Part shown: one piece after another, positions 16,494 to 25,486 of the stretch
Numbering within the stretch: position 1 is the first letter of the stretch
How the letters are laid out: each line of letters begins with the position of its first letter
Notes under the pieces: generated by a model
The model's input: only the letters and a program-made list of their open reading frames with translations
Told to the model about the DNA's origin: nothing
The model's database searches: none
Source: Thiopontia sp964344135
GTDB lineage: Bacteria; Pseudomonadota; Gammaproteobacteria; GCF-002020875
Direction: 5' to 3'
Length of the DNA stretch: 31,625 nt
Assembly: GCA_964344135.1 (NCBI GenBank)
Contig: CAYFMF010000021.1
Span: 1 to 31,625, forward strand
Made by a program: the position numbers and the translations under genes

Positions 16494-18413
16494 ATGGATC
16501 AAATGGAGCAGATTCTAGAAATTCGCGAAGGATGCAACACCCCAGAGCAGCTGATTAAAAGCCTGCCTTTCTCGCGTTACCTGAAAATTTACAAAAACGA
16601 GTTTATCCAGGACCTGGATCAACGTGATGAACGTCACCAAAACGAGGCGATTCACAAGGTAGACTTCATCAAGGGGGTCTCTGCACGAGATATCCTGAAC
16701 ATTCTCGATCAGGAGGAGATCACAGGTGAGGACATGGAGCATGCGCGCAATCTGGTTCGCTTCATCGATGGTGCCTTTCACCACTTTCGCTCCAAGAGCT
16801 ACTCGCGCCTGGTCCGACTGCAGAATGATGTGGTCGCCACCGGGCTGGAGACACCGGATTCCGTAAAGGACAAAGTAAGCGAGAAGGCGACATCACTCTC
16901 GGAGCTGATTCTCCAGACCCGTAGAAGATTGCTGCGCAAGGTGGATATGGAGAAGGGTGTACGCAGAACACACGGTCTTGATGCCTCGCCCAATGTTACT
17001 GCAGGAGAGATCTCCGGCCACTACTTCAATCTCCCGGTTGATTATGTGCCACTCTCTCATGTCCCACTGACCATTGCTGCCGATATCCGTACCGGTGTTG
17101 ACTACTCAACCCCATCCAACAAGCGCGCAGAACCATTTTTTGAGTTGCATCACAACCCGCTGAATCTGGATACCTTTAATCCGGATGAGTGGGTCTCCGT
17201 TCCGCTTCAGGTCGGTGCCTGGCTGATTGTGGCCTATCTGCACAAGTCCAGGGGAAGCGTGGAGATGGAGCCTGGACTGCTGAACCTCTTCCCCTTTGCA
17301 AGTGTTACCGACATCCAGGAGAATCGCCGCCCTGATGGTGTCTTTATCTTTGGGGACCCCAAGGCCGATCCGAAGGATATCGGCTATTTCTGGGATGAGG
17401 AGAACCAGCTGCTGGTGGGTCTCGTTCCAGACCGTGATGAGCTGAAATATTTCGGTTACTGCAAGAAACCGATTCTGACCCTCCACAATGTACTGGCCAT
17501 TCGCAAGGGAGAGCTGCCACTGCACTGCGGTTGCACCCGCTATATCGTCCGTTTTGATGAGGAGAAGAGCCCCTATATCGCCGAGATGCTGATCAAGGCG
17601 GATGATATGGGGCGCGTTGTTCTCCAGAAGGGGAGTGATGATCAGATCAGGCCCATATTCTATGGCACTGAGACGGGCGCCTTCGCCTGCCTGGATGGCT
17701 TCAGTGAGCAGGCCAAGCTTCTGATGGCGGGACGTGAGGTCGGTTACAACAACGACACCGGATCCAATGCGCGGCAGATTGTCCCCGTCACCGAGGATAT
17801 TGAGGTGATGAACGGGGATCCTCTGGATGTACTGCTCTACATGAACAACTTTGAACTGGTTGAGCAGGGCGCCTATACCATTGATACCGACATGAGTGTG
17901 GACGATGCGATGGAGCAGTTCCGTCTCGGTGAGCGTGTTGCTGCCGGCAGTACCCATACCCATCGTGGATCGAAGGAGAGCAGTTACTGGGCCAACCCGT
18001 TTCCGATGCTGCGTGATGCCGATGGTCTCCCCCTTCACCCCGATCTCTATGAGCAGTACCTGACCAATGAGGAGCAGTTCATCTCGGCAGCCAGGAAACT
18101 GGTTGAGCGCAAGGAGCTCCGTCTTGGTGTTGCCTTCAGTCAGCTGATGGCCGGGGTCTACAACGAGAACAGTGACGAGGATCTGACCCGCTGTGGCTAT
18201 CATGACCGTGACGAGGTGGAGCAGCTGGCCCCAACTCGACTCGGCGAGGATCTGATTGATCTGATCAAGGATATCGCTATCGAGAAGCGGGATCGCTCCA
18301 GTGGGGCGCTGGAGGAGGCAAGCATCACGGTGGCCCTGGTTGGCGACAGCCGGACCGGCAAATCGGAAACTGCCGAAAAGATGGAGGGGATTCTCGGATT
18401 ACACCTCGTCTGA
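16494..18413 (+). CDS. PEP carboxykinase/HPr-kinase-like protein of unknown function with C-terminal P-loop
   Basis: A 639-residue cytoplasmic protein of unknown function. Residues about 298-350 (G-Y-C-K-K-P-I-L-T-L-H-N-V-L then K-G-E-L-P-L-H-C-G-C-T) resemble the PEP carboxykinase stretch K-K-x-I-F-x-V-M-N-Y-L then L-P-M-H-C-S-A-N. Residues about 488-540 (R-V-A-A-G-S-T then W-A-N-P-F then L-P-L-H-P-D-L-Y) resemble the late PEPCK stretch around A-G-T-E...L-H-P. The nucleotide-binding Walker A that normally follows the H-C-S-A-N segment is missing there. One is found instead at residues 617-626 (G-D-S-R-T-G-K-S-E-T), HPr-kinase-like, only 13 residues before the stop. The family may be DUF4914, from memory. 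The alternative is that the gene is shortened at its 3' end. The function should not be assumed to be PEPCK. Confidence 0.9.
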   Translation: MDQMEQILEIREGCNTPEQLIKSLPFSRYLKIYKNEFIQDLDQRDERHQNEAIHKVDFIKGVSARDILNILDQEEITGEDMEHARNLVRFIDGAFHHFRSKSYSRLVRLQNDVVATGLETPDSVKDKVSEKATSLSELILQTRRRLLRKVDMEKGVRRTHGLDASPNVTAGEISGHYFNLPVDYVPLSHVPLTIAADIRTGVDYSTPSNKRAEPFFELHHNPLNLDTFNPDEWVSVPLQVGAWLIVAYLHKSRGSVEMEPGLLNLFPFASVTDIQENRRPDGVFIFGDPKADPKDIGYFWDEENQLLVGLVPDRDELKYFGYCKKPILTLHNVLAIRKGELPLHCGCTRYIVRFDEEKSPYIAEMLIKADDMGRVVLQKGSDDQIRPIFYGTETGAFACLDGFSEQAKLLMAGREVGYNNDTGSNARQIVPVTEDIEVMNGDPLDVLLYMNNFELVEQGAYTIDTDMSVDDAMEQFRLGERVAAGSTHTHRGSKESSYWANPFPMLRDADGLPLHPDLYEQYLTNEEQFISAARKLVERKELRLGVAFSQLMAGVYNENSDEDLTRCGYHDRDEVEQLAPTRLGEDLIDLIKDIAIEKRDRSSGALEEASITVALVGDSRTGKSETAEKMEGILGLHLV

Positions 18414-18445
18414 TCCAGCACCACCTCACTATACTGCTGCTCCTG

Positions 18446-20098
18446 ATGTTGAGCAGCCTCTGTAGTGTTGTCGCCTCGCCACTGGCAGACTCCCCCTCTC
18501 CCTATCTGCAGCAACATGCAGATGACCCCACCCAGTGGCAGCTGTGGGGCAGGGGGGCTCTTCTTGAGGCAGAGAGAGAGCACAGACTGATCCTGATCTC
18601 CAGCGGTTACTTTGCCTGCCACTGGTGTCATGTCATGCAGCAGGAGAGTTTCCGGAACCGGGAAATCGCTGCAATCATCAACCGCTCCTTTATTCCGGTC
18701 AAGGTGGATCGGGAGCTCAATCCAGTGCTGGACCGGGATCTGATCGACTTTGCCCAGAGGACCACCGGACGTGCCGGCTGGCCCCTGCAGGTGGTCCTGA
18801 CACCCGACGGGACGCCACTTCTGGCCTTTGTCTATCTGCCACCGGATGAGCTGAAAACGCTCCTGTTGCAGCTGGAGAGGCGGTGGGAAACGGACTCTGC
18901 GGCATTGGTGCGGCTGGCCCACGATGTTGTCAAACAGCTACAGCAGGAGAATCGGGCAAAGGGGGAGGGGGATGCAGAGCCAGCCATTGAGGAGTTTCTT
19001 GCCGGTGCCGATCAGCTCTCTGGCGGGTTTGGTACCCAGAGCAAGTTTCCGGAGGTTCCCCACCTTCTGGCCGGAATGGCGCTTCTGCAGCAACAGGGAG
19101 AGGAGGGAGAGCCCTACAGTGAGCTTCAGGAGTTCCTGATCACAACGCTTGACAGCATGGCAACACGTGGGCTGCATGACTCCATTGATGGAGGATTCTT
19201 CCGCTACACCATTGATCCGGAGTGGTCCACCCCCCATTTTGAGAAGATGCTCTATGACAATGCCCAGCTTGCAGAGCTCTATCTGCGTGCCGGCAGGGCG
19301 TTCCAGAGAGAGGAGTATCTTGAGATCGGCCATGAGACGCTCAATTTTCTGCTGGAGAGGATGAGCGATGGCCATGGGATGTTTATCTCCAGCCTCTCTG
19401 CCGTTGATGATACGGGTGTTGAGGGGGGGTACTATCTTCTGGATCTGGACGAAATCCGAGAGCTACTCTCCGGGGAGGAGTGGCGACTGTTTCAGCAGCG
19501 CTGGTACCCCAACCGAGCAGATCTGGATGGGGGGATCCACCTCTTTCTCCCGGAGATCAAGAGTGCGAACAGAGAGGAGAAGGGGGTGGTTCCTGGGGTC
19601 AGGAAAAAACTCCAGCAGCTGCGCACTCAACGCGCTCTGCCCCGTGATACCAAGGTCCTCTCTGGATGGAACGGACTGGTGTTGAGTGCAGTGGCGGAGG
19701 CATTCTCAATCAATCATGGAGTGCAGTACCGGCGTACCGGTGAACGGCTGGCCCAGTCGCTGCTATCGAGATACTGGAGCGATGGCAGGCTGCAGCGCCT
19801 GGCTCATCAGGGGGCTACAGCCCCGGCGGCACTGGAGGACTACGCCTATGTCGCAGCGGGGCTCTACGCCTGGGGCAGTGCAACCAACAACAGGGATCTT
19901 CGACAGCGTGCAAGGCAGATCGTAGAGGCTGCAGAGCGGGAGTTCCATATCAACAACCAGTGGCAGCCAGCTGCCGATCGGCTATTGCGCTATCGGAGCA
20001 CAATCACCACCGCCACCGAGGGGGAGACGCTCCCATCTGCAGTCACTGTTCTGGAGTCGCTGCAGCAGCGTTTTGCCCGATTGAGCGAACGACCTTGA
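18446..20098 (+). CDS. DUF255 thioredoxin-fold protein (YyaL/SSP411 family)
   Basis: A 550-residue protein of the DUF255/YyaL family: an N-terminal thioredoxin-like domain followed by an alpha/alpha-toroid, glycosidase-like region. Seen: S-P-Y-L-Q-Q-H-A-D-D-P near residue 18, the C-H-W-C-H-V-M-Q-Q-E-S-F motif near residue 57 and W-N-G-L-V-L-S-A-V-A-E-A near residue 410. It is shorter than many family members (about 650-700 residues). The first ATG in frame is used; it has no ribosome binding site. The codons before it (I-L-L-L-L) extend a hydrophobic segment in frame, so a non-ATG start giving a full signal peptide is possible. It begins 32 bp after the PEPCK/HprK-like gene and overlaps bioA convergently by 56 bp. 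Confidence 0.88.
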   Translation: MLSSLCSVVASPLADSPSPYLQQHADDPTQWQLWGRGALLEAEREHRLILISSGYFACHWCHVMQQESFRNREIAAIINRSFIPVKVDRELNPVLDRDLIDFAQRTTGRAGWPLQVVLTPDGTPLLAFVYLPPDELKTLLLQLERRWETDSAALVRLAHDVVKQLQQENRAKGEGDAEPAIEEFLAGADQLSGGFGTQSKFPEVPHLLAGMALLQQQGEEGEPYSELQEFLITTLDSMATRGLHDSIDGGFFRYTIDPEWSTPHFEKMLYDNAQLAELYLRAGRAFQREEYLEIGHETLNFLLERMSDGHGMFISSLSAVDDTGVEGGYYLLDLDEIRELLSGEEWRLFQQRWYPNRADLDGGIHLFLPEIKSANREEKGVVPGVRKKLQQLRTQRALPRDTKVLSGWNGLVLSAVAEAFSINHGVQYRRTGERLAQSLLSRYWSDGRLQRLAHQGATAPAALEDYAYVAAGLYAWGSATNNRDLRQRARQIVEAAEREFHINNQWQPAADRLLRYRSTITTATEGETLPSAVTVLESLQQRFARLSERP

Positions 20099-21362
20099 CC
20101 ACTGCGGTTGTCAGCCTCTGCAGCTCTTCAGGGGTGATGACATAGGGGGGCATCAGATAGATCAGTGGGCCGAAGGGGCGTACCCATACCCCCTGTTCCA
20201 CAAATCGTGGCTGTACTGTTCTCATCTCGACCGGATGTTCCATCTCTACAACCCCAATCGCCCCCAGTACACGAACATCCCTTACCCCCGACAGCGCCCT
20301 GCAGGGTGACAGTCCGGCAATCAGTCCCGCCTCAATGGAGTGAACCCGTTCCCTCCAGGGTGAGGCGCACAGCAGGTCAATGCTTGCATTGGCGGCACTG
20401 CAGGCCAGGGGGTTGGCCATGAAGGTGGGGCCATGCATCAGTGTCCCCTCTCCGCATGATGAGATGGTCTCTGCAATATGGTCAGTTGTGATGGTTGCGG
20501 CCAGTGTCATGGTGCCGCCTGTCAGCGCCTTTCCAAGGCAGAGAATATCCGGAACGACAGCGGCGTGGTCACAGCCAAACAGCTCGCCGCTCCTGCCAAA
20601 GCCGGTCGCGATCTCATCGGCGATCAATAGCACCTCATAACGGTCACAGAGGGCTCGTGCCGCTTTCAGGAACTGCGGATGGTAGAACCACATCCCACCT
20701 GCACCCTGCACAACCGGCTCCAGAATCAGCGCCGCAATGGAGCCATGTTGCTGCTCGAGCACGCTCTGCAGTGGATCCATGGAGTCGGGATCCCACACCT
20801 CACCGAACCTGCAGGAGGGTCTTGGGATAAAATGGGTCTCAGAGAGGTGATCCTGAAACAGGGTATGCATCCCGTTGTCGGGGTCCGCCAGCGCCATGGT
20901 TGAAAAGGTATCGCCATGATAGCCCCCACGCAGTGCTGCGACCTCCCTCTTCTCTGGTCGCCCTCTGGAGATCCAGTACTGAACTGCCATCTTCAGCGCC
21001 ACCTCAACGGCAATCGATCCGGAGTCTGCGAGGAAGATCTTCTGCAGTGGCTCCGGGGTGAGGTCGATCAGCCGCTCTCCCAGTTCAACCGCCGGTTGAT
21101 GGGTCAATCCACCAAACATCACATGGGAGAACTGCCTCAGCTGCTGCTGCAGGGCGCTGTTGATCCCCTCGACATTGTAGCCATGGATCGCGGACCACCA
21201 GGAGGACATTCCATCCACCAGCTGGCGCCCATCCTCCAGGGTCAGCACCGCCCCTTTGGCTGACTGCACGGGATAGACCTCCAGTGGCCTGCTCATGGAG
21301 CTGTAGGGGTGCCAGAGGTGGTCTCGATCAAATTGCAGAAGTTTGTCGATCCGGGTGGTCAT
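20043..21362 (-). CDS. bioA: adenosylmethionine-8-amino-7-oxononanoate aminotransferase BioA
   Basis: A 439-residue PLP enzyme of class III aminotransferases that makes 7,8-diaminononanoate for biotin. The N-terminal H-L-W-H-P-Y-S-S-M and G-M-S-S-W-W-S-A-I-H-G-Y-N are diagnostic for BioA. D-E-I-A-T-G-F-G-R-S-G (near 245) holds the PLP-pyridine aspartate, and L-G-K-A-L-T-G-G (near 275) holds the Schiff-base lysine. Other bio genes are not in this window. Its 3' end overlaps the DUF255 gene tail by 56 bp on the opposite strand, and its start is 41 bp from the divergent yjbQ gene. Confidence 0.95.
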   Translation of the reverse strand: MTTRIDKLLQFDRDHLWHPYSSMSRPLEVYPVQSAKGAVLTLEDGRQLVDGMSSWWSAIHGYNVEGINSALQQQLRQFSHVMFGGLTHQPAVELGERLIDLTPEPLQKIFLADSGSIAVEVALKMAVQYWISRGRPEKREVAALRGGYHGDTFSTMALADPDNGMHTLFQDHLSETHFIPRPSCRFGEVWDPDSMDPLQSVLEQQHGSIAALILEPVVQGAGGMWFYHPQFLKAARALCDRYEVLLIADEIATGFGRSGELFGCDHAAVVPDILCLGKALTGGTMTLAATITTDHIAETISSCGEGTLMHGPTFMANPLACSAANASIDLLCASPWRERVHSIEAGLIAGLSPCRALSGVRDVRVLGAIGVVEMEHPVEMRTVQPRFVEQGVWVRPFGPLIYLMPPYVITPEELQRLTTAVVKVVRSIGQNAAAATPEQ

Positions 21363-21403
21363 CGCGTTATGATACGGCCATTGAATTCAGTGAGGAAGAG
21401 ATT

Positions 21404-21808
21404 ATGGTCAGAGAGCTGGAATTGTCGATCAACCATGCAGGGATGCATGAAATCACCCGCCAGGTGCGTGAGGTTGTCAGAGAGAGCGGTCTGGAGGAGG
21501 GACTCTGTACCCTCTTTATCAGACACACCTCCGCCAGCCTGACGATTCAGGAGAATGCCGACCCCGCCTGTCAACGTGACCTTGAGCAGTGGCTCAACCG
21601 GCTGGTGCCGAGGGGAGATGCACTCTACACCCATACCAGTGAGGGGGAGGATGACATGCCTGCCCATATCAAGTCGATGTTGACCCAGAGCTCTCTCGGG
21701 GTGCCGATCATCAATGGCGATCTGGTGCTGGGTAGCTGGCAGGGGATCTTCCTCTGGGAGCACCGTCAATCGAGCCACCGGCGCAGGCTTGTGATTCATC
21801 TCGGGTAG
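21404..21808 (+). CDS. yjbQ: YjbQ/UPF0047 family protein
   Basis: A 134-residue protein of the YjbQ (UPF0047) family, sometimes annotated as secondary thiamine-phosphate synthase; its cell role is not settled. Signatures seen: F-I-R-H-T-S-A-S-L-T-I-Q-E-N-A-D-P near residue 42, D-M-P-A-H-I-K near residue 85 and L-G-S-W-Q-G-I-F-L-W-E-H-R near residue 107. These contain the conserved histidines of the presumed metal site. The ATG at 21404 has GAGGAAG upstream; an earlier in-frame start at 21284 lies inside bioA and has no homology to support it. It is divergent from bioA by 41 bp, and kbl follows after 45 bp. Confidence 0.92.
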   Translation: MVRELELSINHAGMHEITRQVREVVRESGLEEGLCTLFIRHTSASLTIQENADPACQRDLEQWLNRLVPRGDALYTHTSEGEDDMPAHIKSMLTQSSLGVPIINGDLVLGSWQGIFLWEHRQSSHRRRLVIHLG

Positions 21809-21853
21809 GGATACTCTATCCAGTGAAAGAACAAGAATAACAAGAGGAGTTCC

Positions 21854-23050
21854 ATGGCCCAATCTCTGCTTAACCATCTGGCCGATCAGACGCAGGAACT
21901 GCGGGAAAACGGTCTCTACAAGAGTGAGCGTGTTGTCACCTCGCCACAGCAGGCGGCCATCACGATTGAGGATGGCAGAGAGGTCATCAACCTCTGTGCC
22001 AACAACTATCTGGGGCTTGCCAACCATCCGCAGCTGATTCAGACGGCCCGGGATGCACTGGAGGATCGGGGCTATGGAATGGCCTCGGTCCGCTTTATTG
22101 TCGGTACCCAGCAGGTCCACAAGCAGCTGGAGCGGCGTATCAGTGATTTTCTGGAGACGGAGGATACCATCCTCTACTCCTCCTGTTTTGACGCCAATAC
22201 CGGCCTCTTCGAGACCATCCTCAGCGATGAGGATGCGGTGATCAGTGACCAGCTCAACCATGCCAGCATCATTGACGGGATTCGTCTCTGCAAGGCGACC
22301 CGTTATCGCTATCTCAACAGTGACATGGAGGACCTTGAGGAGAAGCTGAAGCAGGCACAATCCTCCCGCTACAGATTGATCGCGACCGATGGGGTCTTCT
22401 CGATGGATGGATCCATCGCGAAACTGCAGAAGATCTGTGACCTTGCGGAGCGCCATGATGCGCTGGTGATGGTGGACGATTCCCATGCGGTAGGTTTTAT
22501 TGGTGAGCATGGAAAGGGAACCCCGGAGCTGTGTGGTGTCATGGAGCGGGTTGATATCATCACCGGTACCCTGGGCAAGGCGATGGGCGGAGCCTCTGGT
22601 GGCTATACCTCCGGGCGCAGGGAGATCATCGAGTGGCTTCGGCAGCGCTCCCGCCCCTATCTCTTCTCCAATACACTGGCCCCGGTGATTGCTGCCACCT
22701 CATTGCGGGTACTGGATCTGCTGGAGTCGAGCAGTGACCTGCGTGAGCAGCTCCATGCAAACAGCAGCCACTTCCGTAGCGGAATGGAGGCTGCAGGGTT
22801 TACCCTGGTACCGGGCGAGCACCCCATCATTCCGGTGATGATCGGGGATGCAAAACTGGCCGGCCAGATGGCCGACCGCCTGCTGGAGGAGGGGGTCTAC
22901 GTGGTTGGATTCTCGTTCCCGGTGGTGCCCCATGGGCAGGCACGGATCCGAACCCAGATGAGCGCTGCCCACACCGCCGAGCAGCTGGAGCGGGCGATTG
23001 ATGCATTTACCCGGGTTGGTCGTGAGCTGGGGCTGATCCACTCCTCATGA
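21854..23050 (+). CDS. kbl: glycine C-acetyltransferase (2-amino-3-ketobutyrate CoA ligase)
   Basis: A 398-residue PLP-dependent alpha-oxoamine synthase. It cleaves 2-amino-3-oxobutyrate with CoA into glycine and acetyl-CoA, the second step of threonine breakdown. Motifs: N-L-C-A-N-N-Y-L-G-L-A near residue 46, D-D-S-H-A-V-G-F-I-G near 209 and the Schiff-base lysine in G-T-L-G-K-A-M-G-G near 240. A strong AAGAGGAG ribosome binding site precedes the ATG. Length matches the family. It overlaps the tdh start by 4 bp (ATGA), giving the kbl-tdh operon known from E. coli. Confidence 0.97.
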   Translation: MAQSLLNHLADQTQELRENGLYKSERVVTSPQQAAITIEDGREVINLCANNYLGLANHPQLIQTARDALEDRGYGMASVRFIVGTQQVHKQLERRISDFLETEDTILYSSCFDANTGLFETILSDEDAVISDQLNHASIIDGIRLCKATRYRYLNSDMEDLEEKLKQAQSSRYRLIATDGVFSMDGSIAKLQKICDLAERHDALVMVDDSHAVGFIGEHGKGTPELCGVMERVDIITGTLGKAMGGASGGYTSGRREIIEWLRQRSRPYLFSNTLAPVIAATSLRVLDLLESSSDLREQLHANSSHFRSGMEAAGFTLVPGEHPIIPVMIGDAKLAGQMADRLLEEGVYVVGFSFPVVPHGQARIRTQMSAAHTAEQLERAIDAFTRVGRELGLIHSS

Positions 23051-24081
23051 GCCAGATGAGAGCACTGATCAAGAGCAGGGCAGAGGAGGGGATCTGGATG
23101 GGTGAGGTGCCCGTGCCGGAGATTGGCCCCAACGATGTTCTGGTGCGTATCCGCAAGAGTGCCATCTGTGGTACCGATATCCATATCTACAACTGGGATG
23201 AGTGGGCCCGGAAGACGATCCCCGTACCAATGATTGTTGGCCACGAGTTTGCCGGTGTCATTGAGACAGTTGGCAGTGAGGTGAGGGGATTCAGGCCGGG
23301 GGATCGTGTCTCCGGAGAGGGCCATATCACCTGCGGCAAGTGCCGCCAGTGCCTGACGGGAAAACGCCACCTCTGCCCCAATACCAGAGGGATCGGCGTG
23401 AATCGTGAGGGGGCCTTTGCAGAGCTGCTTGCGATACCGGCCGAAAACCTTTTTCCACTCTCCGATGCAATTTCCGATGAGATCGCCTCCATTCTTGATC
23501 CTCTGGGCAATGCAGTTCACACTGCACTCTCGTTTCCGCTGGTTGGCGAGGATGTGCTGGTAACCGGTGCCGGCCCGATCGGCATCATGGGGGCTGCCAT
23601 CTGTCGTCATGCAGGGGCACGCAATGTGGTGGTGACCGATATCAATGAGTTTCGTCTCAACCTTTCCCGCCAGGTTGATCCCACCATCCGTACAGTCAAT
23701 ATCAACGAGGAGTCGATTGAGCAGGTGATGGAGGAGCTGCGGATCCGGGATGGCTTTGGTGTCGGGCTGGAGATGTCAGGAAGCCCCAACGCCTTCTCCT
23801 CCATGCTGGAGACACTGGCCCACGGAGGCAAGATGGCCCTGCTCGGGATTCCGCCCTCCAATACCTCTATCGACTGGAACCTGGTGATCTTCAAGATGAT
23901 CACCATCAAGGGGATCTATGGGCGCGAGATCTTTGATACCTGGTACCAGATGACCGCAATGCTGGAGAGCGGCCTCAATGTGGAGCCGATCATTACCCAC
24001 CGTTTCCCGATTGAGGAATTTCAGCAGGGGTTTGATGTGATGCGTTCCGGTGAGTCCGGAAAGGTCATCCTGGAGTGGTGA
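23047..24081 (+). CDS. tdh: L-threonine 3-dehydrogenase
   Basis: A 344-residue zinc-dependent medium-chain alcohol dehydrogenase that oxidises L-threonine to 2-amino-3-oxobutyrate with NAD+, the substrate of Kbl. Catalytic zinc ligands lie in S-A-I-C-G-T-D-I-H-I-Y near residue 38 and G-H-E-F near residue 63. The structural zinc cysteines are in C-G-K-C-R-Q-C-x7-C near 97-111, and the NAD-binding G-A-G-P-I-G is near 176. N-W-D-E-W-A after the first motif is typical of Tdh. The start overlaps kbl by 4 bp, and ppnN follows with only 13 bp between. Confidence 0.97.
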   Translation: MSQMRALIKSRAEEGIWMGEVPVPEIGPNDVLVRIRKSAICGTDIHIYNWDEWARKTIPVPMIVGHEFAGVIETVGSEVRGFRPGDRVSGEGHITCGKCRQCLTGKRHLCPNTRGIGVNREGAFAELLAIPAENLFPLSDAISDEIASILDPLGNAVHTALSFPLVGEDVLVTGAGPIGIMGAAICRHAGARNVVVTDINEFRLNLSRQVDPTIRTVNINEESIEQVMEELRIRDGFGVGLEMSGSPNAFSSMLETLAHGGKMALLGIPPSNTSIDWNLVIFKMITIKGIYGREIFDTWYQMTAMLESGLNVEPIITHRFPIEEFQQGFDVMRSGESGKVILEW

Positions 24082-24094
24082 CCGGAGAGGCAAG

Positions 24095-25486
24095 ATGACA
24101 GCATTCAATGGAAACCGCATCAACGCCACAATCTCTCCGGATGAGACACTCGGGATCCTCTCCCAACATGAGGTTCAGAAGATTCTTGGAAGCACCGACC
24201 AGAAGGGGGAATTTCACGAGCAGTTCCGTCGCAGTACCCTGGCCGTTCTCAATACAGGTACCGATATTGATGACTCCAAACAGGTGCTGGAGCACTACCG
24301 GGACTTCAACATCATCCCGCGCCAACAGGACTGGGGGGTTCAGTTTGAGCTGATCAATGCCCCTGCTCACGCCTTTGTTGATGGCAAGCTGATCAACGGA
24401 ATCCGGGAGCACATGTTCTCGGCCATTCGTGACCTCCTCTATGCCCATGAGATCCATGAAGGTGAATCCCTGGAGCAGGAGCATGCTGTTGATGAGAGCT
24501 CAGAGATCACCAATACCGTGTTCCACATCCTGCGCCGGGCAGAGATCTTCGATCGCAGTGGCTACACCGGCCTTGCTGTCTGCTGGGGCGGACACTCCAT
24601 CAACGAGGAGGAGTACGCCTACACCAAGGAGGTCGGTTACCAAATGGGGCTGCGTGGCCTCGATATCTGCACCGGCTGTGGCCCGGGCGCCATGAAGGGG
24701 CCGATGAAGGGGGCCACCTTTGGCCACTCCAAGCAAAGAATTCGCTCGGGCCGCTATATCGGGTTGACTGAGCCGGAGATTATTGTTGCGGAACCACCCA
24801 ATCCGATTGTCAGCAACCTGGTCGTACTCCCTGACATCGAGAAACGGCTTGAGGCCTTTGTCCGTACCGGCCACGCCTTTGTCCTCTTCCCCGGTGGCCC
24901 CGGCTCAGCCGAGGAGCTGCTCTATCTTCTGGGAATCCTGCTCCACCCGGAAAACAGCCATATCCCTTTCCCGCTGATCCTGACAGGGCCCGATTCAAGC
25001 CACCAGTACTTTGTCGAGCTGAATGACTTTATCGGCAAGAGCCTCGGTTACGAGGCCCAGCAGCGCTACAAGATCATCCTTAATGATCCAGTTGCCGTTG
25101 CACAGGAGATCAACCGTGCGACCGAGCGGGTGATTCAGTATCGCAAGGGGAGTGGGGACGCACTCTTCTTCAACTGGCAACTCCATATCGAGTTGATGTT
25201 CCAGCAACCCTTCCATCCCACCCACGAGTCGATGGCTGCCCTCAATCTGCACAGGGATCAGGACTCCCACCATCTTGCTGCAAACCTGCGACGTGCCTTC
25301 TCCGGCATTGTTGCCGGCAATGTGCGGGAGGAGGGGATTCGTGCAGTTGAGGAGAGAGGGCCCTACCAGTTAAGTGGTGATCCCGGAATCATCGGGCCAC
25401 TGGAGGTGGTACTGCACAACTTTGTGGAGCAGCACCGCATGCGCCTGCCGACCACCACCTACACCCCCTGCTTCGAGATTGTCTAG
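24095..25486 (+). CDS. ppnN: nucleotide 5'-monophosphate nucleosidase PpnN (YgdH)
   Basis: A 463-residue protein, close to the 454 of E. coli PpnN, which hydrolyses nucleoside monophosphates to base and ribose 5-phosphate and is activated by (p)ppGpp in E. coli. The LOG-type catalytic region has G-G-H-S-I near 180, C-T-G-C-G-P-G-A-M-K-G near 205 and F-P-G-G-P-G-S-A-E-E near 267; the last is a variant of P-G-G-x-G-T-x-x-E with Ser for Thr. The ATG at 24095 follows GGAGAGG; an upstream in-frame start at 24050 lies inside tdh. It probably belongs to the kbl-tdh transcript. It meets the ferredoxin-reductase gene tail to tail with a 4-bp overlap. Confidence 0.93.
   Translation: MTAFNGNRINATISPDETLGILSQHEVQKILGSTDQKGEFHEQFRRSTLAVLNTGTDIDDSKQVLEHYRDFNIIPRQQDWGVQFELINAPAHAFVDGKLINGIREHMFSAIRDLLYAHEIHEGESLEQEHAVDESSEITNTVFHILRRAEIFDRSGYTGLAVCWGGHSINEEEYAYTKEVGYQMGLRGLDICTGCGPGAMKGPMKGATFGHSKQRIRSGRYIGLTEPEIIVAEPPNPIVSNLVVLPDIEKRLEAFVRTGHAFVLFPGGPGSAEELLYLLGILLHPENSHIPFPLILTGPDSSHQYFVELNDFIGKSLGYEAQQRYKIILNDPVAVAQEINRATERVIQYRKGSGDALFFNWQLHIELMFQQPFHPTHESMAALNLHRDQDSHHLAANLRRAFSGIVAGNVREEGIRAVEERGPYQLSGDPGIIGPLEVVLHNFVEQHRMRLPTTTYTPCFEIV

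Noticed and set aside
17106..18203. Minus-strand open frame of 365 codons opposite the PEPCK/HprK-like gene
   Set aside because: Its translation has no recognisable domain, and the plus strand has clear family motifs throughout; it is a shadow caused by codon bias.
16494..18413. Annotating the 639-residue protein as a functional PEP carboxykinase
   Set aside because: Its P-loop is not in the PEPCK position, and the overall similarity is limited to short stretches recognised by eye.
21359..22510. Minus-strand open frame of 383 codons opposite yjbQ and kbl
   Set aside because: It runs antisense to two confidently identified genes and has no signature of its own.
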